From: Natronorubrum halophilum
GTDB taxonomy: Archaea; Halobacteriota; Halobacteria; Halobacteriales; Natrialbaceae
Direction of reading: 5' to 3'
Assembly (NCBI RefSeq): GCF_003670115.1
Contig: NZ_QQTY01000001.1
Coordinates: 868,001-932,000 of the forward strand
DNA length: 64,000 nt
The translations under genes and the position numbers were made by a program. The notes beneath the pieces are model-generated. The model did not search any database. It saw only the letters and a program-made list of their open reading frames with translations, and had not been told where the DNA came from. Position 1 is the stretch's first letter, and each line of letters begins with the position of its first letter. Of the stretch, positions 52,812 to 61,423 are shown piece by piece.

Positions 52812-53249
52812 TCAGACCAGTTTGTCGGCGATTCCCGCGACAACGGGCAGTCGGGTGGTCTTGCCCCGGTAGGTCGTGACGATGAGGTAGACCCAGACCG
52901 CGAACCCGCCGAGCGTGAGTCCCAGCCAGACCAATCCGAGGAGCAACGAGATGATGCTCCCGATGATGACTGTACTCGTACTGGCGAACATGACCGTCGT
53001 AAGGATCGTTCCGCCGATGCTCAGTACGATAGAAGCCAGTACGACCAGCCCGGAAACGACGATGCTCTGAGCGGCGTGAAACCGCACGAACTGGTTGTCT
53101 CCTTCGATCAGGAAGAAGATCAGCCCCGAGACGAACCCGAACAGATACGAAAGCGCCCCCGCGACGTTCTCGTCGAGTCCCGATTCGGTTTCCGTTGGTT
53201 CCGTCATACGTTCGGCCTCGAGATCGACGTCCTGTGTATTGCTTGCCAT
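52812..53249 (-). CDS. DUF4870-like membrane protein
   Basis: A 145-aa protein from ATG 53249 (MASNTQDVD). After a charged N-terminus, VAGALSYLFGFVSGLIFFLIE and two more helices match DUF4870-type proteins, which sit in the membrane with an NQFVRFHAAQS motif. An ORF start at 53321 (TTG) would only add 24 unconserved residues. A TATA-like element (TTCATATAATTG, minus strand) is just upstream of that TTG. First gene of the trio. Confidence 0.82.
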   Translation of the reverse strand: MASNTQDVDLEAERMTEPTETESGLDENVAGALSYLFGFVSGLIFFLIEGDNQFVRFHAAQSIVVSGLVVLASIVLSIGGTILTTVMFASTSTVIIGSIISLLLGLVWLGLTLGGFAVWVYLIVTTYRGKTTRLPVVAGIADKLV

Positions 53250-53500
53250 TGGTAGTTTCGACGAGGAATCCGCGCCCAGTAGCGCCTTCCTCCGGTACCA
53301 ATCGGAAGGAGCGACGGTCAATTATATGAACCGGGTGAGATCATTCCAGATGCTGGGATCGTCTCAGACCGTGGAACGACGTTCAGCGAGTGAACCAGTT
53401 TCTCCGGAGCTATCCAAGGGTTCGAGCCGCCAGATTACTGACGGAGGGCCGATAAACGACCAGTGAAGTTAATATCGACATGAGTTAGGTTAACGTGGGG

Positions 53501-54310
53501 ATGGATATCGAGGAGCTCATCGAAATTGTCAGGCAAAAGCCAGTACTCGACGCGTTACGAGAGGAGGGGGCGCTCGATCGGCGAGAGTTAGAACAGCACC
53601 TGAACGTCTCCCGGTCGACCGTCCACCGGTTCACCCGATCGCTCAGGGACAGCGGCGTGATCGAACGCACCGGCGGCGAGTTCGTCCTCACGCCACTGGG
53701 CGAGGTGGCCGCCGAAGAGATTGCCGAATTTCAGTCGACGGTCGAGGCAGCGTGGGACCTCGCACCGGTCCTCCGGGTTACCGCCGCCCACGATATCGAC
53801 ATCGATCTCGAGGCGTTTACAGGTGCGACCGTGACGACCGCTGCGCCCGGAACGCCCTATCGTCCGGTGAACCGATTCATGTCGCTGGTACGGACGACCG
53901 AGACGTTACGCGGCCTCGATCCGGCCTCCATCAACCCGCTCCACCTTGACGAACTGTACGACTGCATCAGTACCGAGATGGAAACGGAGGCCGTCTATCC
54001 GCTCGCAGTCGTCGAAGAACTCCTCGCGTCGCACCCGGAACGGGCACGGACAGTCATCGGGAGCGGAAATCTAACGTTCTGGATCCACGACGAGCTCCCG
54101 TTCGGACTGACGCTCTGTGACGACCGGATCGGAGTCGGCGTGTACGACGACGAGACGGGGCTGTTGCGCACGTACGTCGATACCGATTCCTCGACCGCAC
54201 GCGAGTGGGCCGAGGACGTCTACACGACCTATCGCGCCGAAGCGACTCCCCTCGCGGAAGCGGTCGATCTCGACCGATTGTTATCTGATTCAGCAGCGTC
54301 CAGCGGGTAG
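53501..54310 (+). CDS. FilR1-type winged-helix regulator (second copy)
   Basis: A 269-aa regulator with an N-terminal winged helix (LEQHLNVSRSTVHRFTRSL) and a FilR1-type middle domain that ends DRIGVGVYDDETG. It is a paralogue of the regulator at 41486-42328. A GTG at 53495 adds two codons; TTAATATC about 26 nt above either start predicts a leaderless or near-leaderless transcript. It diverges from the DUF4870 trio and may control it. Confidence 0.85.
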   Translation: MDIEELIEIVRQKPVLDALREEGALDRRELEQHLNVSRSTVHRFTRSLRDSGVIERTGGEFVLTPLGEVAAEEIAEFQSTVEAAWDLAPVLRVTAAHDIDIDLEAFTGATVTTAAPGTPYRPVNRFMSLVRTTETLRGLDPASINPLHLDELYDCISTEMETEAVYPLAVVEELLASHPERARTVIGSGNLTFWIHDELPFGLTLCDDRIGVGVYDDETGLLRTYVDTDSSTAREWAEDVYTTYRAEATPLAEAVDLDRLLSDSAASSG

Positions 54311-55144
54311 CGCAGTAGGGCGTTCGACCGTCGGCACGATCGGAACGAGAAACTGTGGGGATGCGAATAGACGATCCCGGATATTCGCGGACGTATCGAA
54401 TCGATTGGTCGTCTCGTTATTACCTGACACGGGAGATACTTCCGCCCAGCATGGGCGAAACGGGCACGCGGACCGCTCGAGGATAACGGAGTTTCGATAC
54501 TGAAGGGATCAACGAACGACGAGTGGTGCACGTAAATCGGTGGCCTCGGCACTCATAGGGCTCGTCACCACCGGGTGCCGAGTCCGGTTCGGAGCGAGTG
54601 ATTCGTCATCAGCCACTCGAGCGTAACGCAGCCGCTCCAAAGACGGTTTGGATTACTCGAGAAGACCCTCGCCCACCCTATCGCGCTTTGGAGTCCGCAA
54701 AGGCGGCGTTGAACTCGTCGATCAGGTTCTCGAGGCGCGCCGTGTCCCGGTGGGCAAACGTCCGGGGGGCGCGGTCGGTGGCCGTCCGCGGGTCAGTGCT
54801 GATCTCGGGGGCCGTGGTTCGAGTGGGTCGGTTCGGGTGCGATTCGGTCGCGGTCTGGAAGTGTGGTGTGCTCATGTCGGTCGGAGAGGTGGCGTCGTCG
54901 GGAGCCGATACTGGGTCGTCGAAAGAGAGGGGCGTGAGTTCACGCTACTACGTGTACGACCGACATCTGTACGCAACCGTATACGCCCCATAGTTATAAA
55001 AGTTCATGATAGACAATGGTGCTTCGTTCATCGTATGAAATTAAACCGCGTCTCGACTCGAGGGAGCGCTCACAACAGCAGTAAGGCGGCCATACTCCGA
55101 TAGATTAAGACCGTCTGGAGATGTTTCCTCGAGTAGAGACTCCA
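54311..55144. other. long intergenic region with a doubtful small gene
   Basis: About 830 bp. A minus-strand frame at 54678-54875 (65 aa, opens MSTPHFQTATESHPN, ends RLENLIDEFNAAFADSKAR) has an acidic helix at its C-terminus and may be real, but it lacks a promoter and I give it low weight. An AT-rich stretch near 54990-55020 (CCCATAGTTATAAAAGTTC) looks like a promoter region. The rest shows no convincing coding signal. Confidence 0.4.
54678..54875 (-). CDS. possible 65-aa acidic protein (doubtful)
   Basis: The frame opens at ATG 54875 with a Thr/Pro-rich N-terminus and ends in an amphipathic helix (LENLIDEFNAAFADSKAR). Length and composition are borderline. No domain is recognised and no TATA box is clear. 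I list it so that it is not lost. Confidence 0.35.
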   Translation of the reverse strand: MSTPHFQTATESHPNRPTRTTAPEISTDPRTATDRAPRTFAHRDTARLENLIDEFNAAFADSKAR

Positions 55145-55924
55145 ATGGGCGACGACGGTCACGATACCGACGCCAGTCACCACGGTGACGACAATCACCG
55201 TCCCCTCGACAGCGACGAGGACGCCGACAGCGACGCCAGCGGCGTCGACACGCCGGACGTGAGTTTCGTGATCCCCACGCGGAACGAGGCCGACTATCTC
55301 CGGGGAACGCTCGCGAGTATCGCCGCGCTGGATACGAGCTACAGCTACGAAACGATCGTCGTCGACGGGAACTCGACCGACGGGACGCGCGCGGTCGCTC
55401 GCGAGTACGGCGCGATCGTACTCGACGAAGACGACTCGAGCATCGCGGCCGCGAGAAATCTCGGGGCCGACCGCGCCGGCGGTGAGTGGCTCGTCTTCAT
55501 CGACGCGGATACCGAACTGCGGGCCGACTACCTGACGAAACTGCTCGGTTACCTCGAGGCCGACGGCCTCGCCGCGGCGAGTTCGCGCTGCCGGATCACC
55601 GGGCCCCGACGGGCGAAGGTGATGGAAGCGACGATCAACTACGTCTTCCCCCGGCTCGAGCGCCCGATTTTGCCGGGATTCAACTGCGTCGTCCACCACG
55701 GGGCGTTCGACGAACTCGGCGGCTTTCCGGACGTGCCCAACGAAGATACGGCGTTCAGTCGCCGACTGGCCGGTCGGTATCCGACGGGGTACTGTCCCGC
55801 GGTGTTGGTCGAGAGTTCGGGCCGCCGGATCGCCGAGGACGGACTCACCGGAACGCTCTGGCACTACGTGACGCTGGACGTCGAACGAATTCGTCGAACG
55901 AACCGCAGCGAGTTCACGCCGTAG
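55145..55924 (+). CDS. glycosyltransferase family 2 protein
   Basis: A 259-aa inverting GT-A glycosyltransferase. After an acidic Asp/His-rich N-terminus (about 40 residues) comes VSFVIPTRNEADYLRGTL, then VFIDADTEL with the metal-binding DxD. The ATG at 55145 is preferred over 55121 because a TATA-like TAGATTAAGA is nearer the expected distance. No membrane helix is evident. It may act in glycan or polysaccharide assembly; no partner genes in the window. Confidence 0.85.
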   Translation: MGDDGHDTDASHHGDDNHRPLDSDEDADSDASGVDTPDVSFVIPTRNEADYLRGTLASIAALDTSYSYETIVVDGNSTDGTRAVAREYGAIVLDEDDSSIAAARNLGADRAGGEWLVFIDADTELRADYLTKLLGYLEADGLAAASSRCRITGPRRAKVMEATINYVFPRLERPILPGFNCVVHHGAFDELGGFPDVPNEDTAFSRRLAGRYPTGYCPAVLVESSGRRIAEDGLTGTLWHYVTLDVERIRRTNRSEFTP

Positions 55925-56278
55925 TCCGACCGTTCGTGGCCGCGAGTCACGGCCGGCTCAGCACCGTCACTGGAGCGTTTCATCGTCACGGAAGCGCTTT
56001 CACACTGCGGGAGCGGTTTTTCGACTGCCGTGGCGACTCCACCGGGACGGTTCCACCGGAAGGCCAGGATCCCCTCGAGAGCGAACCGCCGGTGACATCC
56101 TTCCCGGCGTAGCCGGAGCGGGAACGTCGTTCCATCGGGCGGTTGGCTGCGCCAGATAACGCCGGACTCCTACCGCAGACGGGATGGCCCACCTCGGGAA
56201 CTGCGGCGACGGGCGTCTCCTCGTCGCCGGCGCGTTGCACACGCAAGAACTCTTGTCGACGGATCCACGAGTAACCGT
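55925..56278. other. intergenic region, no gene seen
   Basis: About 350 bp, GC-rich, with only arginine-rich out-of-frame readings. No convincing TATA box was located for the aldo/keto reductase. Nothing else found. Confidence 0.4.
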
Positions 56279-57049
56279 ATGACACCGACGCTCCCGCGGC
56301 TCGGTCTCGGCACGATGGGAATCGACGATCCGGAGACGATCGACGCCGCACTCGACCTCGGCTACCGTCACCTCGATACGGCTCAGGTCTACGGCAACGA
56401 GCGCGTCGTCGGCGACGGACTCGCCCAGAGCGACGTTCCGCGGGAAGAGGTAACCGTCGCGACGAAGGTGTGGGCCGACAGCTTGGCTCCCGAAGACGTC
56501 CGTCGAACGACCGAGGAGAGCCTCGACCGGCTCGACCTCGAGTCGGTCGACCTGCTCTACGTCCACCGCCCGATCGAGACGTACGACCCGGAGACGACGC
56601 TGCCCGCCTTCGACGACCTGCGCGCGGACGGACTGATCGACGCTGTCGGGTTGAGCAACTTCGCCGTCGACGAACTCGAGACGGCCCGCGAGTTCCTCGA
56701 TGCGCCGATCGCGGCCCACCAGGTGGAGTTCCACCCGCTGTTCCAGCCCGAAGGGGTCCTCGAACACGCTCGCGAGCACGAGTATCCGATCGTCGCCTAC
56801 TCGCCGCTGGCCGGCGGACGCGTCCGCGATATCGACGAGGTCGTCGCGGTCGCCGAGGCGCACGACACGACGCCGGAGGCGGTCGCGATCGCGTGGCTGC
56901 TCGCGAAGGAGGGCGTGACGACGATTCCGAAGGCGAGCAGCCGCGCCCATCTCGAGGCGAATCTCGCTGCTGCCGAACTCGAACTCGACGGCGAGGCGTG
57001 CGAGCGGATCGACGGGCTCGAGCGGACGGCGGAGCTGTTTCCCGAATAA
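56279..57049 (+). CDS. aldo/keto reductase
   Basis: A 256-aa NADPH-dependent reductase. The catalytic tetrad pattern is visible: Asp and Tyr in YRHLDTAQVYGNE, Lys in VATKVW, and the His position in LLYVHRP. The C-terminal cofactor loop contains TTIPKASSRAHLEANL. Length is slightly short for the family (usually 270-320). Substrate unknown, probably a small aldehyde or ketone. Confidence 0.92.
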   Translation: MTPTLPRLGLGTMGIDDPETIDAALDLGYRHLDTAQVYGNERVVGDGLAQSDVPREEVTVATKVWADSLAPEDVRRTTEESLDRLDLESVDLLYVHRPIETYDPETTLPAFDDLRADGLIDAVGLSNFAVDELETAREFLDAPIAAHQVEFHPLFQPEGVLEHAREHEYPIVAYSPLAGGRVRDIDEVVAVAEAHDTTPEAVAIAWLLAKEGVTTIPKASSRAHLEANLAAAELELDGEACERIDGLERTAELFPE

Positions 57050-57142
57050 CGTCCGACCCGGCCGGACCACGGCGGTGATTCGGCCGACTGATCGCGGGTG
57101 GTCTCGTTAGGGGTCTTTGTCGGTTCGCGTCGTAACACCGGC

Positions 57143-57529
57143 ATGGCCCCGATCCCCGCCGAAGCCGAACGGCTCCTCGAGAGCGAAACGCTGATGGCTC
57201 ACCTCGCAACCAGCGTCGATGATCGCCCGCACGTCGCGCCGGTCTGGTACCGCTACGAGGACGGCGTCGTCGAGCTCGTGACGACGGGGCGAAAGCTGGC
57301 GAACGTTCGCGAGAATCCGCGTGTGGCGCTCTCGATCCAGAAGGACGACGACGGCGACGCGAGGTGGATGGTCGCGCTGCGGGGAACCGCGACGATCGTC
57401 GAGGACGCCGACGAAATCGGGGTCGCCACTCGGAAGATCAACGAGAAGTACGGCGCGGACCCCGACGCCTACCCGCAGAATACGCTCGTCCGAATCGACG
57501 TCGGATCGGCGAACTATCAGACGTACTGA
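57143..57529 (+). CDS. pyridoxamine-5'-phosphate-oxidase-fold (PPOX) protein
   Basis: A 128-aa split-barrel protein starting at ATG 57143 (MAPIPAEAERLLES). LATSVDDRPHVAPVWYRYEDG and RENPRVALSIQ are the flavin- or F420-binding segments of the PPOX fold. It could use FMN or F420; archaeal members of this size are often F420-dependent. Monocistronic, between the aldo/keto reductase and the export-type membrane protein. Confidence 0.85.
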   Translation: MAPIPAEAERLLESETLMAHLATSVDDRPHVAPVWYRYEDGVVELVTTGRKLANVRENPRVALSIQKDDDGDARWMVALRGTATIVEDADEIGVATRKINEKYGADPDAYPQNTLVRIDVGSANYQTY

Positions 57530-57679
57530 CGACGGTTGGAATTCGTTCGCCCCCGCAGGTCGGAACGCTCTCGGATCGGTCCGGGTCGTGTACAGTGCGG
57601 TCGTCAGGCCGGCGGGATAACGATGGCTATTTGACTCGTCTGAGAATACGGTACGAGACTGCATCTACAGGACGCAAAA

Positions 57680-58180
57680 ATGTCACTCGAACCGCTTTTC
57701 GTCGACGTCGGGGCTACGCTCGAGAACGCCGGCGGATTCCTCCAGTACGTCCTGGTCTTCGTTTTCGCCGCGATACCGCTCCTCGAGATTCTCGTCGTCA
57801 TTCCGGTCGGGATCGGACTCGGGCTCGATCCGATGGCGACGGGTGCCCTCGCATTCGCCGGGAACGTTGCGTCGGTTTACGTCCTGATCTACTTTCACCG
57901 GCGGATCTCGAACTGGCGGCGCGATCGACGATCCGCGGACGAAACGGACTCGAGCGACCGGTTCGAACGAGCACGCGGGCTGTGGGAACGGTACGGACTC
58001 CCCGGAATAGCGATCGGTGGCCCGATCCTGACTGGCGTCCACATCGCCGCACTCGTCGCGTTGCTGGCCGGCAGCTCCGAGCGAACGGTCGCGGGGTGGA
58101 TGACGGTCGGAATCGGTCTCTGGGCCGCACTCCTCGTCGCCGGATCGGTGTTGGGGGTTTCGTTGCTCGGGGTTGCGTGA
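57680..58180 (+). CDS. small-multidrug-export-type membrane protein
   Basis: A 166-aa protein with about four membrane helices. The PLLEILVVIPVGIGLGL segment is the conserved ExxxxxPxG pattern of the small multidrug export family (PF06695). A charged cytoplasmic loop (90-110) separates the helix pairs. Transport role is only by family name; the substrate is not known. Confidence 0.82.
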   Translation: MSLEPLFVDVGATLENAGGFLQYVLVFVFAAIPLLEILVVIPVGIGLGLDPMATGALAFAGNVASVYVLIYFHRRISNWRRDRRSADETDSSDRFERARGLWERYGLPGIAIGGPILTGVHIAALVALLAGSSERTVAGWMTVGIGLWAALLVAGSVLGVSLLGVA

Positions 58181-58202
58181 TCAGGCCGGCCTCGAGGACC
58201 GG

Positions 58203-58262
58203 GTGGCCTCTCTCGAGCACGGTGAGACGTTCGAGTTCGAGCCGTCCGATCGCCACGGCTAA
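58203..58262 (+). pseudogene. C-terminal fragment repeated downstream, truncated
   Basis: A 20-codon reading ending in TAA encodes VASLEHGETFEFEPSDRHG. A near-copy of its last 12 codons occurs at 58854-58907 (LEHGETYEFEPASDRRN). The two look like duplicated C-terminal ends of one protein family, with no intact parent nearby. Short length keeps the confidence low. Confidence 0.4.
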
Positions 58263-58315
58263 CGACGGGGTCGTTTCGGACGGGGATCAAACCGGCTCGG
58301 AACGGTCGAACGCAC

Positions 58316-58594
58316 TCACTCGTCGTTCGAATCGCGGTTCTCCTCGCGACGGTCTGTAGGTGTCGAGCCGGGGAGCGAGAACGGATCCGCCTCGTCATCT
58401 TCGTACCGCCCCTCGCTGTCGGTATCCGCTATGAAGAGGAGGAGTCCCATTCCACCCGAGAGAAACACGAATCCAGCCCACTTGGCGGGAGAATCGAGCC
58501 CACGGCGGTTTGCGTCCCAGTAAACCAGTGCCGAGATCGAACCGAAGATCGCGACGTAAATGAGTCCGATCAGCAGTAGCGGACGCCAGAGCAT
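58316..58594 (-). CDS. 92-aa membrane protein, two spans
   Basis: A small protein with two hydrophobic segments (about 4-25 and 40-56) and an acidic, charged C-terminal tail (DDEADPF...DSNDE). A TATA element TTTATACTT on the minus strand lies about 26 nt before the ATG at 58594, so a leaderless transcript is predicted. Function unknown. Confidence 0.78.
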   Translation of the reverse strand: MLWRPLLLIGLIYVAIFGSISALVYWDANRRGLDSPAKWAGFVFLSGGMGLLLFIADTDSEGRYEDDEADPFSLPGSTPTDRREENRDSNDE

Positions 58595-58687
58595 ATTCTC
58601 TCTCTTGAACGTACAAGTATAAATGTAATATTATTGTCGAGAAAAGCGAAGAAGAGATCTGCGAATATGCCAAGAGCCGAGACATAG

Positions 58688-58819
58688 ATGTGTTGGCCGA
58701 TATCGCGGAACTTCCGCGCCATCCGCAAGTTCGAGGGGTTCTCGGCGCGAGGTCCTGAGGCGCTCCGAGCGAAGAAGGCCGACGAACGAGGCGGCTTTAC
58801 CGATCGGCTCGTGCTCTAA
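58688..58819 (+). pseudogene. degenerate C-terminal gene fragment (MazG-like?)
   Basis: A 43-codon frame ends EALRAKKADERGGFTDRLVL-stop. From memory this tail resembles the end of haloarchaeal MazG or phosphoribosyl-ATP pyrophosphohydrolase-like proteins. The upstream 60 bp have frame breaks and no proper N-terminus, so it looks like a relic. Followed at 58854 by the second copy of the LEHGETYEFEP fragment. Confidence 0.4.
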
Positions 58820-58853
58820 TCGCGTTGAATCGGAAGGTCGGGGAGCGTGCCGT

Positions 58854-58907
58854 CTTGAGCACGGCGAAACCTACGAGTTCGAACCGGCGTCGGATCGTCG
58901 GAACTAG
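58854..58907 (+). pseudogene. second copy of a short C-terminal fragment
   Basis: Reads LEHGETYEFEPASDRRN then TAG. Its similarity to 58203-58262 suggests both are relics of the same family. The bases before it do not continue the frame sensibly. Confidence 0.35.
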
Positions 58908-59398
58908 GTATTCGACGAACGGCCGGTACAGCGGATCTCTGTGTCACTTCGGACTGAGCAATCGGTATGCGGTGGCGCGCGCTGGGCCGCGTCGAACAGA
59001 TAGTGAGACGCGGGCCGAAACTACGCGAGGGATGGGTGAGCAAGAGTGCGGCGCGTAGCGCCGCTGACGCGAACGGCGTAGCCGTGAGCGCGAGCGAATG
59101 AATCGGCTGGGGAGGACGTGGAAATCCCCGGTGCCACGATAGCAGAGACACCGCGTTCGTTTCAGTCTCATCGACGACGAGCGTCCTACTCGTGCTGGCG
59201 ACACGGAGTAGCCACGCCCTTTCCAGCCGATTTCTCCTCACGGACGCGAAGCGTCCGTTCGGATGGTTCGCGGGACCGTCGGTCCCGCGCTAACGCTCAC
59301 TGCGGTTCAGCGCGCGCCACCGCACGTGCTCTCTCGTCTCGAGCCGATCCGGTACTCGTCGATGACGGAGTGGTGTCGTTCCCTCGAGCGCCGCGGGA
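58908..59398. other. non-coding stretch with hairpins
   Basis: About 490 bp with no convincing gene. Stem-loops are visible at 59048-59064 (7-bp stem, GTA loop), 59073-59085 (5-bp stem), 59240-59258 (8-bp stem, GAA loop) and 59270-59288 (8-bp stem, GTC loop). GGCTGGGGAGGACGTGGAAA near 59106 resembles the terminus of the hairpin array at 46890-46915. It may be another decayed transposon end or haloarchaeal spacer sequence. The hairpins at 59240-59288 could also act as terminators. Confidence 0.45.
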
Positions 59399-60448
59399 TC
59401 AGTTTGCGAGTCGCTCGAGCGCCGCGGCGACCACGAGCGGGAACGTGATCGTCGCGTCGGCGTAGACCGAGACGTTGTCGGCGTCCTTCTCGAGTTTGCC
59501 CCACGAGCGGGCTTCGTCGAGCGTCGCACCGGAGAGGCCGCCGGTCTGTTTGGGGTCCATGGTCAACTGGACGGCGTAGTCGTAGGCGTCGGGTGCGACG
59601 AGCATCGTCTGGAGGGTGAAGTTCTTGGGGACGCCGCCGCCGACGATGAACGCGCCGGCCTCCTCGGCGTAGTAGGCGGTGTCGGTGAGGGCGGTCATGT
59701 CCGCCAGCGCGTCCAGCGAGAAGTCGGAGGTCTGGGAGTACATCCACGCCTGGAGGCCGAGCACGGAGTCCTGAACCGCGGGGCAGTAGATCGGCACGTC
59801 GTTCTCGTAGGCTGCGGCGGCGATCCCCGGCCCCTCCGAGACCCCCTCGCGCTCGTTGACCTCGGCGTTCGCGTGGCCGAGTTCCTCGGTCAGCCGCTGG
59901 ATCGAGACGATGCCCTCTTCCTCGAGGGTCGGAAACACCTCCTCTCGCAGGTGGGACTCGAACGTCGCGAAGAACTCCTGTGGGAGGTAGACGTTGTAGA
60001 TGCGGTCGACGCCCTCGTCGCGCAGCGTTTCGTCGTGTTCGCGCTCGGTCTTCCCCTCGGCGTGGACCGCGCCGTGGTGGTGCTTGCCGCCGATGGCCTC
60101 GATGCTGTCGTGAGTGAGATTCGCCCCGGTCGTGACGAGCACGTCGATGTGGCCCTCGCGAATCAGATCGGCGACGATTCGTCGCATCCCCGTGGGCACC
60201 ATCGCCCCCGCTAGCCCGAAGAAGACGGTTACGTCGTCGTCGAACATCGACTCGGTCACGTCGACCGCCTCGTGGAGGTCCGCAGCGCCGACGCCGGCGT
60301 TGCCGTACTCGTCGGCGAGTTCGCCGACGGTCATGCCCGCTCGAGCCTCCGCGTGACCGATCGGATCGTGCGAAAACGTCTCGCGTTCGGGTTCGTGATG
60401 GCCGTCTTCCGCATCCGCGGCGGAATCGTCAGCGTGGTCGTCGCTCAT
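59399..60448 (-). CDS. dys: deoxyhypusine synthase
   Basis: A 349-aa enzyme that transfers the aminobutyl group of spermidine to a lysine of translation factor aIF5A, the first step of hypusine formation. The active-site Lys lies in SWGKLEKDADNVSVYADATI near residue 320. The N-terminal 30 residues are an extra acidic tail. Conserved segments include GLAGAMVPTGMR, TTGANLTHD and VGGGVPKNF. It is essential in archaea. Confidence 0.95.
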   Translation of the reverse strand: MSDDHADDSAADAEDGHHEPERETFSHDPIGHAEARAGMTVGELADEYGNAGVGAADLHEAVDVTESMFDDDVTVFFGLAGAMVPTGMRRIVADLIREGHIDVLVTTGANLTHDSIEAIGGKHHHGAVHAEGKTEREHDETLRDEGVDRIYNVYLPQEFFATFESHLREEVFPTLEEEGIVSIQRLTEELGHANAEVNEREGVSEGPGIAAAAYENDVPIYCPAVQDSVLGLQAWMYSQTSDFSLDALADMTALTDTAYYAEEAGAFIVGGGVPKNFTLQTMLVAPDAYDYAVQLTMDPKQTGGLSGATLDEARSWGKLEKDADNVSVYADATITFPLVVAAALERLAN

Positions 60449-60571
60449 ATCCTCGAGTGAGGACGCCAGCGCTTTGAACGTCGCGATCCCTCCAGCGCGA
60501 ATCGAGCGAGGCGAGCGGCGACCCGCCGGACCGCTGGTTCGGTCGAGAGCGGAGGTACCGCCGAACGGGCG

Positions 60572-61339
60572 TCACAGCCCGGTCGGCACATCGAAGTACG
60601 TCGTCTCGAGACCCCACTCCGCGACCAATTCTTGTAGCGAGCACACGCCGAACGTCTCCGTTGCGTAGTGGCCCGCAAGCACGACGTTGATCCCGGCCTC
60701 CTGGGCCTCGTGGTAGACTTTCTGTTTTCCTTCGCCGGTGACGAGCGCATCGACGCCCGCATCATCGGCCTCCTCGAGCCAGTCGGTTCCACTGCCGGTG
60801 ACGATCGCGATTTCAGAGATTTCCTCGGGGCCGAATCCGAGGCCGCGTACCTGTCGGTCCCCCGTGTCGAGTTCGGCCTCGAGGCGGTCACAGAGCGATT
60901 CGATCGAGTAGGACTCGAGGGCGGTCCCGCGCTGGCCGATGTACTCCGGGCCGAGTTCGCCGAATGGCGAGCGGTTCTCGAGATCCAGTACGTCGGCGAC
61001 CCCGGCGGCGTTGCCGTGATCCTGGTGGCCGTCCAGCGGCAGGTGCGAGACGTAGAGTGCAACGTCGTTCTCGATCAGCGGCGCGATTCGATCGTAAGTC
61101 CGACCGGTGACGCGGTCGAAGCCGCCCCACGAGATGCCGTGGTGGACGACGAGCGCGTCGGCGTCGGCGTCGATCGCCCGCTCGAACGTCTCCCGAACGC
61201 CGTCGACGGCGAACGCGACGCGTTCGACCTCGCCGCCGTCGGGACCGACCTGGAGGCCGTTCGCACTGGCGTCGAGGTCGGCGTAGTCGTCGGTTCGCAA
61301 CTCCTCGTCGAGTCGATCGGCGAACACTGCGAGTTCCAT
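60572..61339 (-). CDS. Nif3-like dinuclear metal centre protein
   Basis: A 255-aa member of the Nif3/YbgI family. The metal ligands are suggested by VHHGISWGG near residue 65, and a C-terminal GEGKQKVYHEAQEAGINVVLAGHYATE. The family forms hexamers with a dinuclear metal site; the biochemical role is unsettled. It lies between deoxyhypusine synthase and the cox gene on the same strand, with modest gaps. Confidence 0.9.
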   Translation of the reverse strand: MELAVFADRLDEELRTDDYADLDASANGLQVGPDGGEVERVAFAVDGVRETFERAIDADADALVVHHGISWGGFDRVTGRTYDRIAPLIENDVALYVSHLPLDGHQDHGNAAGVADVLDLENRSPFGELGPEYIGQRGTALESYSIESLCDRLEAELDTGDRQVRGLGFGPEEISEIAIVTGSGTDWLEEADDAGVDALVTGEGKQKVYHEAQEAGINVVLAGHYATETFGVCSLQELVAEWGLETTYFDVPTGL

Positions 61340-61423
61340 GCTGCGAGGTTCCCCGTCGAGACCCTTGTATCCGGTAGGTTTACCGCTCCTTGGTCGGCGA
61401 TGGGAAACGGGGAGATCCCGGTC

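Noticed and set aside
59100-59200. possible tRNA near the GGGGAGG box
   Set aside because: No cloverleaf with a T-loop GTTC and acceptor pairing could be formed.
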